Source: an uncultured Bacilli bacterium (lineage in GTDB: Bacteria > Bacillota_I > Bacilli_A > RF39 > UBA660). From it: 33,705 nucleotides of DNA. Every line of letters begins with the position of its first letter. Position 1 is the first letter of the stretch. The translations under genes and the position numbers were made by a program. This document shows, piece by piece, positions 1-8,335 of this stretch. The stretch covers positions 1 through 33,705 of the forward strand of contig CANPZX010000010.1 in NCBI GenBank assembly GCA_947589195.1. The letters run 5' to 3'. The notes beneath the pieces were generated by a model. It made no database searches and was not told the DNA's origin. It was given only the letters and a program-made list of their open reading frames with translations.

Positions 1-95
1 ATTCCCAATTTTATATCATTTTTATCATCAATGTGGAATTAATTAATTTTTTATTGTTTAGGCTGTAAATAGTAACAATTATCTCAAAACAAAAA

Positions 96-291
96 GTTAC
101 AGTTCAGTCAAGGAATTAAAAAATATAAATAAACCATTGTAATTAAAGGGAATAATAGATGTTTAAAAAAAAGTATCAAACTCTCTTTTTAGGGCAAAAA
201 TTATAAATATTCATTGATTTTTGCTTAAAAAACATTATTTTTATACTAAAAATGACCATTAATCCCTGTATTTATCTGACTGAACTGTAAC
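96..291. mobile_element. MITE-like element with 15-bp inverted ends
   Basis: Positions 96-110 (GTTACAGTTCAGTCA) and 277-291 are perfect reverse complements. They are flanked immediately outside by the direct repeat AACAAAAA at 88-95 and 292-299, as expected of an 8-bp target-site duplication. The 196-bp interior has no coding frame, so it would be a non-autonomous element mobilised by a transposase elsewhere. It sits in the A/T tract of the mutM terminator. The A-rich duplication is low in complexity, which weakens it as evidence, but it abuts both inverted ends exactly. I do not recognise the IS family from the ends. Confidence 0.65.
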
Positions 292-293
292 AA

Positions 294-326
294 CAAAAAA
301 GCAAGGTCTTTTTTTAAATACCTTAC
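294..326 (-). terminator. Rho-independent terminator of polA-mutM
   Basis: On the minus strand, GTAAGGT (326-320) pairs with ACCTTGC (307-301), seven pairs with one G-U, around a 12-nt loop. A run of T follows (300-295). It lies 6 nt past the mutM stop. The T run is also the right-hand target duplication of the adjacent MITE-like element. Confidence 0.7.
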
Positions 327-331
327 CCTTA

Positions 332-1150
332 TTATTTTTGACAATGAGGGCAATAATAAGTACTCCGACCATTTACTTTTTCATTTTTAATTAAAGTATG
401 ACAAATCTTACATTCTTCATTTTCCCGTTTATGTACCATTAATTCTTGTTGAAATTTACCCGTTACCCCTAAACTAGAAGTATAACTTTTAATCGTTGTA
501 CCTCCAAGTTCTATTGCTCTTTTAATTATATTCTTGGCACTTATAATAATATCTTCTGCTTCCTTTTTAGTTATATCTTTACCTTTTTTTAACGGATTGA
601 TATGTGAAGCAAACAATACTTCATTAGCATAAATATTGCCTAAACCACTAATAATAGTTTGATCAAGTAAAATAGTTTTAATTGGTAAATTTTTATTCTT
701 TAACTTACTTAAAAGATAAGTACTAGTTAAATCTTCATCCCCTGGCTCTAAACCTTGTTTTTTAATAGCCTCGACTGTTTCTAAATCTTCCTTATTTATT
801 AAATTCATCCGGCCAAATTTTCTTGTATCATGATATCTTAAATCAGTGTTATCTTGAAAAGTAATAATAATATGTTCATGTTTTTCTATTGGTTCATCAT
901 GTTCTTTTAAAAAGTATTTACCTTCCATTCTTAAATGACTTAATAAATAATGATTTTGAAGTTCAAAAATTAACCATTTACCTTTTCTTTTAATATCAAT
1001 AAATTCATCGTTAATTAAATCTTTTTTAAAGTCTATTGGATTACTTTCTAACATTTTTTCATATAAAACTTTAACTTCTTTTATTTTTTTATGTAATATT
1101 TGTTTTTTTAAAGTTTTTCTTACGGTTTCTACTTCAGCTATCTCAGGCAT
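332..1150 (-). CDS. mutM: Formamidopyrimidine-DNA glycosylase (Fpg/MutM)
   Basis: Base-excision glycosylase/AP lyase that removes 8-oxoguanine and formamidopyrimidines. The protein has 272 residues, the normal family length. It begins MPEIAEVETV, supplying the catalytic Pro (exposed once Met is removed) and Glu. A conserved Lys lies in the RKGKWLIF segment near residue 57, followed by the helix-two-turn-helix segment GLGNIYANEVLF. The C terminus is a four-Cys zinc finger (CKIC...CPHC) with the substrate-contacting Arg in NGRSTYYC. The start is supported by AAGGAGGA about 7 nt upstream. It follows polA by 14 nt, the polA-mutM order common in Bacilli, and is followed by a terminator. Confidence 0.97.
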   Translation of the reverse strand: MPEIAEVETVRKTLKKQILHKKIKEVKVLYEKMLESNPIDFKKDLINDEFIDIKRKGKWLIFELQNHYLLSHLRMEGKYFLKEHDEPIEKHEHIIITFQDNTDLRYHDTRKFGRMNLINKEDLETVEAIKKQGLEPGDEDLTSTYLLSKLKNKNLPIKTILLDQTIISGLGNIYANEVLFASHINPLKKGKDITKKEAEDIIISAKNIIKRAIELGGTTIKSYTSSLGVTGKFQQELMVHKRENEECKICHTLIKNEKVNGRSTYYCPHCQK

Positions 1151-1164
1151 TCTTATATCCTCCT

Positions 1165-3744
1165 TTATTTAGTCTCATACCAATCACTACCATAATCACT
1201 ACTTACTTTTAAAGGAACAGATAACTTAATAACATTAGTCATTTTTTCTTTTACGATATTAGTGACAACTTCTTTTTCCTCATCTCGTAAATCAAAAATT
1301 AATTCATCATGAACTTGTAAAATTAATTTACTTTGAATATTTTCCTTTTTAAATTCATCATATATTTCAATCATGGCCTTTTTAATAATGTCAGCACTTG
1401 TTCCTTGAATTGGGGTATTAAGAGCTATTCTTTCCCCTGCTTGTCTTACCATATAATTACCACTATTTAATTCTTCAATTGTTCTTTTTCGATTAAATAA
1501 AGTTCTTACACAACCATCATGATAAGCTTCTTTAACAATATTATCCATATAATTTTTAACTCCGGGATATAATTCATAATACTTATCAATAAATTTTTTG
1601 GCTTCTTTCGCACTTATTTCTAAGTTTTCGCCTAAACCAAAACCACTGATTCCATAAACGATACCAAAAATAACCGCTTTGGCAGTCGACCGCATTTTTT
1701 TGGAAACCGCTTCTTCTGGTACACCATAAATATCACTTGCTACTTTGGTATGAATATCAGCATCATTATTAAAAGCCTTAATTAATTCTTCACTTCCACT
1801 TATGTGAGCTAAAATGCGGAGTTCGATTTGAGAATAATCAGCACTTAAAAAACAATCATTCGTCGGTAAGAAAGCTTTTCTAATTTTTCTTCCCCCTTCA
1901 TCCCGCACTGGAATATTTTGAAGATTTGGTTCTACTGAAGAAAGTCTTCCAGTTCTTGTTAAATTTTGTTTAAAAATGGTATGAATTTTCCCATCTTCCA
2001 AAATATAATTTTCTAAACCTTCTAAATAAGTTGAATAAATCTTAGTTAGATTACGATATTCTAAAATTTTCTCAATAATCGGATGACTTCCTAATAATTT
2101 ATGCATAACTTTAACATCTGTTTTATATCCTTTTTGGGTTTTAACTCCTCCTGGTAAACCTAATTTTAAGAATAAGATTTCGCCTAGTTGTTTCGTACTC
2201 GCAATATTAAATTCTTCTCCAGCTAAATTATATATTTCATTAGATATCGCATCAATTTTAACTTTAATTTCTTCTTTCATATTATCTAATATTTTACTAT
2301 CGACTTTAACTCCAGTAAGTTCCATACTAGCTAATACTTTAACTAAAGGCATTTCAATTTCTTCATATAACTTAAACATTTCTTCTCTTTTAAGTTCCGT
2401 AATAAAACGTTCATGAGTATCATAAATAAACTTACTTTTTAAACATATTTCTTTTTTTACTTCTTCTAAATCAAAATTTCCTTTTAAAATATAGTCTTCA
2501 TATAATTCCACTTGATAACTTTCAGGCTTCATTAAATAAGCAATATCATCTTTAATAGTATAATTAAGTAAGTAAGCAGCCAACATTAAATCATATTTGG
2601 CATCTTCTAAAAATACTCCCATTTTATTTAAAACGCAAATATCTTTTTTTAAGTCAAACGTATATAAAGTTTTATTTATTATTTTAAGAAAACATTCTTT
2701 AATTAATTCTGGTTTAATATAGTAAGTATTATCTTTATCAGTAATGGCCATTCCTAGTATATGAGCTAAGTGATAATTTGAGTTATCTACTTCAATATAG
2801 AATGCTACTGTATCATTAAGAACTAAATCACTTGGATCATTTACCATTATGACATTTTCAATTGTTTTTGAAGGATTGGGTTTCGTAAATTTTTTTAATA
2901 ATGAATAAAACTCTAATTCTTCAAATAAACTATATAATTCTGGTGTTTCTTTTGGTTCATATTTTAAATCTTCTAAATCTTTAATATCTAAAGGAACTTC
3001 CTTATAAATTGTGGCTATTTCTTTACTCGTAAAAGCCATTTCTTTATCGACAAGAAGTTTTTCTTGAGCTTTACCTTTAATGTTTTCGATATTATCATAA
3101 ATACCTTCTATAGTTTTATATTGGGCAAGTAAATTAAGAGCTGTTTTTTCGCCAATACCTTTAACTCCGGGAATATTATCCGAAGTATCTCCCGCTAGAG
3201 CTTTTAAATCAATAATATTAATTGGTTCTATTTTAAATTCTTCATAAAAATTTTGCGGATTATACCTAATATAACCTTTTTGTTTTAATAATTTAATATC
3301 TATTTGGTCATTAATTAGTTGGATTAAATCCCGATCACTCGATACAATAGTTCCAATAAAATCGGGATCATCGACAACTTTTTTAGCTAATGTGCCAATT
3401 ATATCATCAGCTTCATAAGGAGCAAGTTCAAAGTATTTAATTCCCATCCCTTGAAGAATTTTTCTGGCATAAGGCATTTGCATTTTTAATTCTTCCGGAG
3501 TTTCTTTTCGTCCTTCTTTATAAAAAGCATATTTCTCCGCCCGAAAGTTTTTGCCAATATCAAAGGCTACGGCCATATACAAAGGATTTTCTTCTTCAAT
3601 TATTTTATTAATCATTGATGTAAAGCCATATAAAGCATTGGTGGGAAAACCTTTAGAGTTTTTCATCATACTTCCCGAATAAGCTGTAGCATAAAAACTC
3701 CGAAATAATAAGTTATTCCCATCAACTAAAATTATTTTTTTCAT
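1165..3744 (-). CDS. polA: DNA polymerase I
   Basis: Repair and Okazaki-fragment polymerase, 859 residues. It has an N-terminal 5'-3' exonuclease/flap domain (about 1-290, beginning MKKIILVDGNNLLFRSF), a middle exonuclease-like domain (about 300-470) and a C-terminal polymerase domain. Polymerase motif A (DYSQIELRI) is near residue 633, motif B (RSTAKAVIFGIVYG) near 685 and motif C (VHDEL) near 815. In the middle domain the first DEDD aspartate is Tyr (VAFYIEVD), so proofreading is probably lost, as in Bacillus Pol I. GGAGGT lies 5-6 nt before the ATG. It is transcribed from its own promoter at 3765-3773, with mutM downstream. Confidence 0.98.
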   Translation of the reverse strand: MKKIILVDGNNLLFRSFYATAYSGSMMKNSKGFPTNALYGFTSMINKIIEEENPLYMAVAFDIGKNFRAEKYAFYKEGRKETPEELKMQMPYARKILQGMGIKYFELAPYEADDIIGTLAKKVVDDPDFIGTIVSSDRDLIQLINDQIDIKLLKQKGYIRYNPQNFYEEFKIEPINIIDLKALAGDTSDNIPGVKGIGEKTALNLLAQYKTIEGIYDNIENIKGKAQEKLLVDKEMAFTSKEIATIYKEVPLDIKDLEDLKYEPKETPELYSLFEELEFYSLLKKFTKPNPSKTIENVIMVNDPSDLVLNDTVAFYIEVDNSNYHLAHILGMAITDKDNTYYIKPELIKECFLKIINKTLYTFDLKKDICVLNKMGVFLEDAKYDLMLAAYLLNYTIKDDIAYLMKPESYQVELYEDYILKGNFDLEEVKKEICLKSKFIYDTHERFITELKREEMFKLYEEIEMPLVKVLASMELTGVKVDSKILDNMKEEIKVKIDAISNEIYNLAGEEFNIASTKQLGEILFLKLGLPGGVKTQKGYKTDVKVMHKLLGSHPIIEKILEYRNLTKIYSTYLEGLENYILEDGKIHTIFKQNLTRTGRLSSVEPNLQNIPVRDEGGRKIRKAFLPTNDCFLSADYSQIELRILAHISGSEELIKAFNNDADIHTKVASDIYGVPEEAVSKKMRSTAKAVIFGIVYGISGFGLGENLEISAKEAKKFIDKYYELYPGVKNYMDNIVKEAYHDGCVRTLFNRKRTIEELNSGNYMVRQAGERIALNTPIQGTSADIIKKAMIEIYDEFKKENIQSKLILQVHDELIFDLRDEEKEVVTNIVKEKMTNVIKLSVPLKVSSDYGSDWYETK

Positions 3745-3764
3745 TTTGTACCTCCATTTTTTTA

Positions 3765-3773
3765 ATTATAACA
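3765..3773 (-). promoter_or_regulatory. Extended -10 promoter of polA-mutM
   Basis: The minus strand reads TGTTATAAT (TGN plus a perfect TATAAT at 3770-3765) between the polC stop and the polA ribosome binding site. I see no good -35. Transcription would start near 3758, giving a leader of only about 14 nt. The same TATGTTATAAT core precedes dnaE and the Fic gene at 15251. Confidence 0.6.
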
Positions 3774-3820
3774 TAAAGCCAATATTTTTCAGTTTTTTGC
3801 TAGTTATAGTGATAGAAAAT

Positions 3821-6800
3821 CTAAAATAAACTTAATTGACTTGTTTCAGGCATTCCTTCAAATATTCCCATCAACCGCATTTTTTCAATTGTTGATTGGT
3901 TTACTTTGCCCCGATTTTGGAAATCTTCGACACTATAGAATGGTTTAATATTTCTTTCTTCAATTATCTTAGCCCCGACAGCATCACCTAAGCCATCTAA
4001 ACTCATAAATGGTAAAGTTAAACTATTATCTTCTTCATTCATTACAAAGTTTTTACCTTCGCTCTTTTTAATATCAATCATTTTAAATTTGATACCCCGA
4101 GCACTAGCTTCTAAAGCAATTCTTAAAGTTTCAAGTAAGGACTCATCTTTATTAGTTGCTTCATAACCTTTGGTTTGAATTTCTAATATTTTAGCTTTGA
4201 TAGCATCATAACCTTTGACCATCGCCTCAGGATCAAAATCACTTAAACGAGTTGAAAAATAAGTACAATAATAAACTAAAGGTTTATGAACTTTATACCA
4301 CGCAATCCGAAAGGCACTGGTGACATACGCTGCAGCATGGGCTTTTGGGAACATGTATTTAATTTTTTGACAAGAGGTAATATACCAATCCGGAACATTA
4401 TATTCTTTTAAAGTTTTAACGTGTTCCGCCCAAGCCTCTGGTTCTTTACTTGCTTTACCTTTTCGCACAAATTCCATAATTTTGAAAGCTTTTAAAGCTG
4501 GTACTCCTTTATTCATTAATTCGACCATAATATCATCCCGACAACCAATTACATCTTTAAATGGACAAATATTTTTTTGAATTAATTCTTGGGCATTACC
4601 AAGCCAAACATCGGTTCCATGAGCAAGGCCAGAAATTTTAACTAGTTCCGCAAAAGTAGTTGGTTTAGCATCTTTAACAAGTTGAATCGTAAATGGAGTA
4701 CCAAATTCCGGAACACCTAAAGTACCGGTTTCACACATAATCTCTTCTTTCGTAACTCCTAAAGCTTTAGTCGAAGTAAATATCGACATCGTGTCTTTAT
4801 CATCTAAAGGTACTTCGGTTACATCATCTCCGGTTAAATCTTGAATCATTCTAAGTTGCGTTGGATCAGTATGGCCTAAAATATCTAGTTTTAAAACATC
4901 GGCATCAATGGCGTGATAATCGAAATGAGTAGTCCGCCAAACTTGAGTGGGATCTTCTGCCGGAAATTGCACCGGCGTAAAGTCATATACTTCCATATAA
5001 TCCGGAATTACGACAATTCCTCCTGGGTGTTGGCCTGTTGTTCTTTTAACTCCCGTACAACCAATCGCTAATCTTTCGACTTCAATATTCCGCATAATAA
5101 TGCCTTTTTCTTCACAATAACCTTTGACATAACCATAAGCTGTTTTCTCGGCCACAGTTCCAATAGTTCCGGCCCGGTAAACATTATCAACCCCAAATAA
5201 TACTTTGGTATATTCATGGGCACTAGCTTGGTTTAAATCGGAGAAGTTAAGATCAATATCTGGTACTTTATCCGCGTTAAAGCCTAGGAACGTAGCAAAC
5301 GGAATATCTTGGCCATCTTTAGCCATTTTAGCTCCACACTTCGGACACGTTTTATCAGGTAAATCAAAGCCGCAAGAATAAGTTGCCCCGAGTGGTTTAC
5401 CTTCATCATCTAAAAAGATGCTATGCTTGCAATTTGGACAACGATAATGCGCTGCCAAACTATTAACTTCGGTTATTCCCATCATATTAGCAACAAATGA
5501 GGAACCAACGCTACCTCGAGACCCTACTAAGAAACCTTCGTCGTTAGAATGTTTAACTAACTTTTGGGCAATTAAATAAATAACGTCATAATTAGCTCCA
5601 ATAATACCCCCTAATTTTTGGGAAGCAATTTTTTCTCGTTCTTCTTCCGTTCCTTCTTCCTCTAAATGTTTCTTGACGATTTCTACTACGGCTTCTTTTC
5701 CTTTATTAATAACCTCATGAACTAATTGAAAAGCTTCCGCTTCAGCACTTTTTTCTAGTTTACAAGCATTGATGACGGCATCACCATATAACTCCTTGGC
5801 TAATCTTTCTTCAATATTAATTGGTAAAGGTTCCCCATATAACTCCCTTGCCCTCGTATAAACAAGTTCAGTCATTGTCTCAACCGATTTTTCGATTCTG
5901 GGAGCAAAAGGTTTTGGGGTATCAATAATTACTTCAATTTCTTCACAAAGATTAGCTATCTCATTAGTATTTTTAACCACTATTTCATAAGCTTCCTCGG
6001 AATCTAGAAAATTAAAAGCTTCTAACATTTCCGCCGTCGTTCTTAAATACATATTAGGTACTTCTAAACCTTTTCTTTTTAAAGGATGTAATTTACCATT
6101 AAACTTTTGATTAATAATAATTTCCCGATAAATCTTATCATCTTTCGTTAAATTATGAACATCACCTGTAGCTACAACTGGTTTACCAGCTTCTTTAGCA
6201 ATTCTAATAATCTTTTTTAAATATTCATTAGCTTGATCTAAATTTAAAAACTTTTGGTCAGGTCCAATTAAATGACTAAATACCGCGGGCGGTTGAACTT
6301 CAATATAATCATAGAAATTCATCATGTTAACTAATTCTTCATCTTCTTTACTTCCCGCTTTGTCAAATATTTCCCCATTAATACATCCTGATCCAATTAG
6401 TAAACCTTCTCTTAATTTTTCCACATCTTTTCTAGGTATTTTCGGTTGTTCATTTTTATATAAATATTTGGTATTAGCTAAAGATATTATTTTAAATAAA
6501 TTTTTTAAACCATCCCGATTTTTAGCAATTAAAGTGGCATGAAAAGGATAAGAGAACTTAACTAAAGACTCCGTATCAATATTAGATAGTAATTCATCGG
6601 TCGTACTAATATTTTGGTCATATAAAGCTTTACACATTTTATAGAAAGCTAAACTGGTTCCTTCAGCATCATAATCCGCCCGATGGTGTTTTTCTTCATC
6701 CCATTCGATATCTAACTTTTTGGTTAAAGTTTGTAATTTATGATTAGGCCACTCGGGATGAAGCATCCTAGCAATACTCATCGTATCTAATACTGTATAA

Positions 6801-8317
6801 TCAAATTCTTTTAAATTATATTTAGTACAAGCCGCTTTCATAAATGAGATATCAAATTTAGCATTATGGGCAACCATTGGTAAATCCCCCGCCCATTCAA
6901 AGAATCTTTTGGTTACGTTTTCTTCCGTATCTTTGCCCTTGACCATATCATCAGTAATAAAAGTAAGTTCGGTAATTTTTTTCGGAATTGGACGATGGGG
7001 ATCAATTAATTCATCAAAGCGATCTAATATTTTACCATTTTGAATCTTAACTGCCCCGATTTCAATCATTTGATCTGAACCAGCATAAAAACCTGTGGTT
7101 TCAGTATCGAATACAACATAAGTATCTTCAAGTAAATTAAAGGTCCGATTATTAAAAATAATATCCACATCATCATTAACGATATTTAACTCCGCCCCAT
7201 ATAATACTTTAAAACGTTCACTTTCTTCTTTTCCTTTATTATAATCACAAACGGCATGATAAAGATCCGGGAAAGCTTGACAACAGTTGTGGTCAGTGAC
7301 AGCGATCGCTTTTTGCCCAATTTTAGTAGCATATTTAACTAAAGCTTTGGCATCAATTACACCATCCATGGCACTCATCATCGTATGGGTATGAAGTTCT
7401 ACTCTTTTAACTTCCGCATCATCCTTTAAAACTTCGTCTTTAGAAAGGATACTTTCAAATTTCCGTATTGATAATACTAAATCTTTACTAAAAGAATCAA
7501 ACTCTACTTTACCTTGAAAACGATACCAAGAGCCTACCTTTAACTCCTTTAAAGTACTTTGATATTCTTCTTTTTTCTTTTTAAATATTTTAGCCAGTAA
7601 ACTATTAGTTTTATCACTTATCTTTAACGTAATGATATTAATCGTTTCTCTTTCCATCGTATCCAACCCAAAGATATATGCTTCAACTGTAATACTTTTC
7701 ATATCCCCCATAATATTATTAATAGTTGTTATTTCTCCCGTAAAGGGTTGTTCTTCTTTTTCTTCTTTATTTTTAACTGGGGTAATAATTTCTAACTCAG
7801 CCGTTTTGGCTTTTTCAATAGAGTCTTTAACTTCTTCTTTTTTCTCTTCATTAATTACACTCGTAATTTCAAATTCTCCTAAACCAAAACTTAAAAGTTC
7901 AACTTGTAAATTCTTCGCTTCTTTTTTAACTTCATTTTCTTCTAATTTAGATGATACTTCAACCGTAATTATTTCATCTTCAATACTAATTAAAGAATCA
8001 TTTAAATTAACTAAACTAGGTCTTTTATTTGTTAATTTCTTAATCAATTCTTTAAAATAAGCCAAAATATCTTCATTAGTTATTTCTTCATATAAAAATT
8101 TAACAACACATTTCTTTTCTTTATTTATTCCAAAACTTGCACATTCTTTTAATTTTTCTACTTCAAAAAAAGGTAAAACTTCTTTATTTTTTAAATATAC
8201 TTCAAATTGATCTTTACTCGTTATAAATACAACTTTGGCTACTTGACAATTGTTATAACAATCACTATTGGGTTCATAATTAATACTCTTAAAAAAACGT
8301 TTTAATTCTTCATTCAT
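3821..8317 (-). CDS. polC: DNA polymerase III alpha subunit, PolC type
   Basis: Main Gram-positive replicase, 1498 residues, full length. Order of domains: an N-terminal region (1-190), an OB-fold (about 195-290), a PHP domain starting at HTHTMMSAMDG (about 306), an inserted DEDDh proofreading exonuclease (VVFDTETTG, about 397), the rest of PHP, a Cys4-type zinc knuckle (CPNC...CPKC, about 957-990), the palm acidic motif PDIDLNF (about 1020), and a C terminus ending in the clamp-binding motif QLSLF. The start ATG (8315-8317) has AAGGAG 12 nt upstream, directly beside the dnaE stop codon. dnaE ends 18 nt upstream, so the two replicases are probably cotranscribed. Confidence 0.98.
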   Translation of the reverse strand: MNEELKRFFKSINYEPNSDCYNNCQVAKVVFITSKDQFEVYLKNKEVLPFFEVEKLKECASFGINKEKKCVVKFLYEEITNEDILAYFKELIKKLTNKRPSLVNLNDSLISIEDEIITVEVSSKLEENEVKKEAKNLQVELLSFGLGEFEITSVINEEKKEEVKDSIEKAKTAELEIITPVKNKEEKEEQPFTGEITTINNIMGDMKSITVEAYIFGLDTMERETINIITLKISDKTNSLLAKIFKKKKEEYQSTLKELKVGSWYRFQGKVEFDSFSKDLVLSIRKFESILSKDEVLKDDAEVKRVELHTHTMMSAMDGVIDAKALVKYATKIGQKAIAVTDHNCCQAFPDLYHAVCDYNKGKEESERFKVLYGAELNIVNDDVDIIFNNRTFNLLEDTYVVFDTETTGFYAGSDQMIEIGAVKIQNGKILDRFDELIDPHRPIPKKITELTFITDDMVKGKDTEENVTKRFFEWAGDLPMVAHNAKFDISFMKAACTKYNLKEFDYTVLDTMSIARMLHPEWPNHKLQTLTKKLDIEWDEEKHHRADYDAEGTSLAFYKMCKALYDQNISTTDELLSNIDTESLVKFSYPFHATLIAKNRDGLKNLFKIISLANTKYLYKNEQPKIPRKDVEKLREGLLIGSGCINGEIFDKAGSKEDEELVNMMNFYDYIEVQPPAVFSHLIGPDQKFLNLDQANEYLKKIIRIAKEAGKPVVATGDVHNLTKDDKIYREIIINQKFNGKLHPLKRKGLEVPNMYLRTTAEMLEAFNFLDSEEAYEIVVKNTNEIANLCEEIEVIIDTPKPFAPRIEKSVETMTELVYTRARELYGEPLPINIEERLAKELYGDAVINACKLEKSAEAEAFQLVHEVINKGKEAVVEIVKKHLEEEGTEEEREKIASQKLGGIIGANYDVIYLIAQKLVKHSNDEGFLVGSRGSVGSSFVANMMGITEVNSLAAHYRCPNCKHSIFLDDEGKPLGATYSCGFDLPDKTCPKCGAKMAKDGQDIPFATFLGFNADKVPDIDLNFSDLNQASAHEYTKVLFGVDNVYRAGTIGTVAEKTAYGYVKGYCEEKGIIMRNIEVERLAIGCTGVKRTTGQHPGGIVVIPDYMEVYDFTPVQFPAEDPTQVWRTTHFDYHAIDADVLKLDILGHTDPTQLRMIQDLTGDDVTEVPLDDKDTMSIFTSTKALGVTKEEIMCETGTLGVPEFGTPFTIQLVKDAKPTTFAELVKISGLAHGTDVWLGNAQELIQKNICPFKDVIGCRDDIMVELMNKGVPALKAFKIMEFVRKGKASKEPEAWAEHVKTLKEYNVPDWYITSCQKIKYMFPKAHAAAYVTSAFRIAWYKVHKPLVYYCTYFSTRLSDFDPEAMVKGYDAIKAKILEIQTKGYEATNKDESLLETLRIALEASARGIKFKMIDIKKSEGKNFVMNEEDNSLTLPFMSLDGLGDAVGAKIIEERNIKPFYSVEDFQNRGKVNQSTIEKMRLMGIFEGMPETSQLSLF

Positions 8318-8335
8318 TTTCTTTAATACTCCTTA

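Noticed and set aside
6324-8060. Open frames on the plus strand at 6324-6542 and 7632-8060
   Set aside because: They lie antisense inside polC, lack ribosome binding sites, and their hydrophobic Ser/Leu-rich products are typical reverse shadows of an AT-rich gene.
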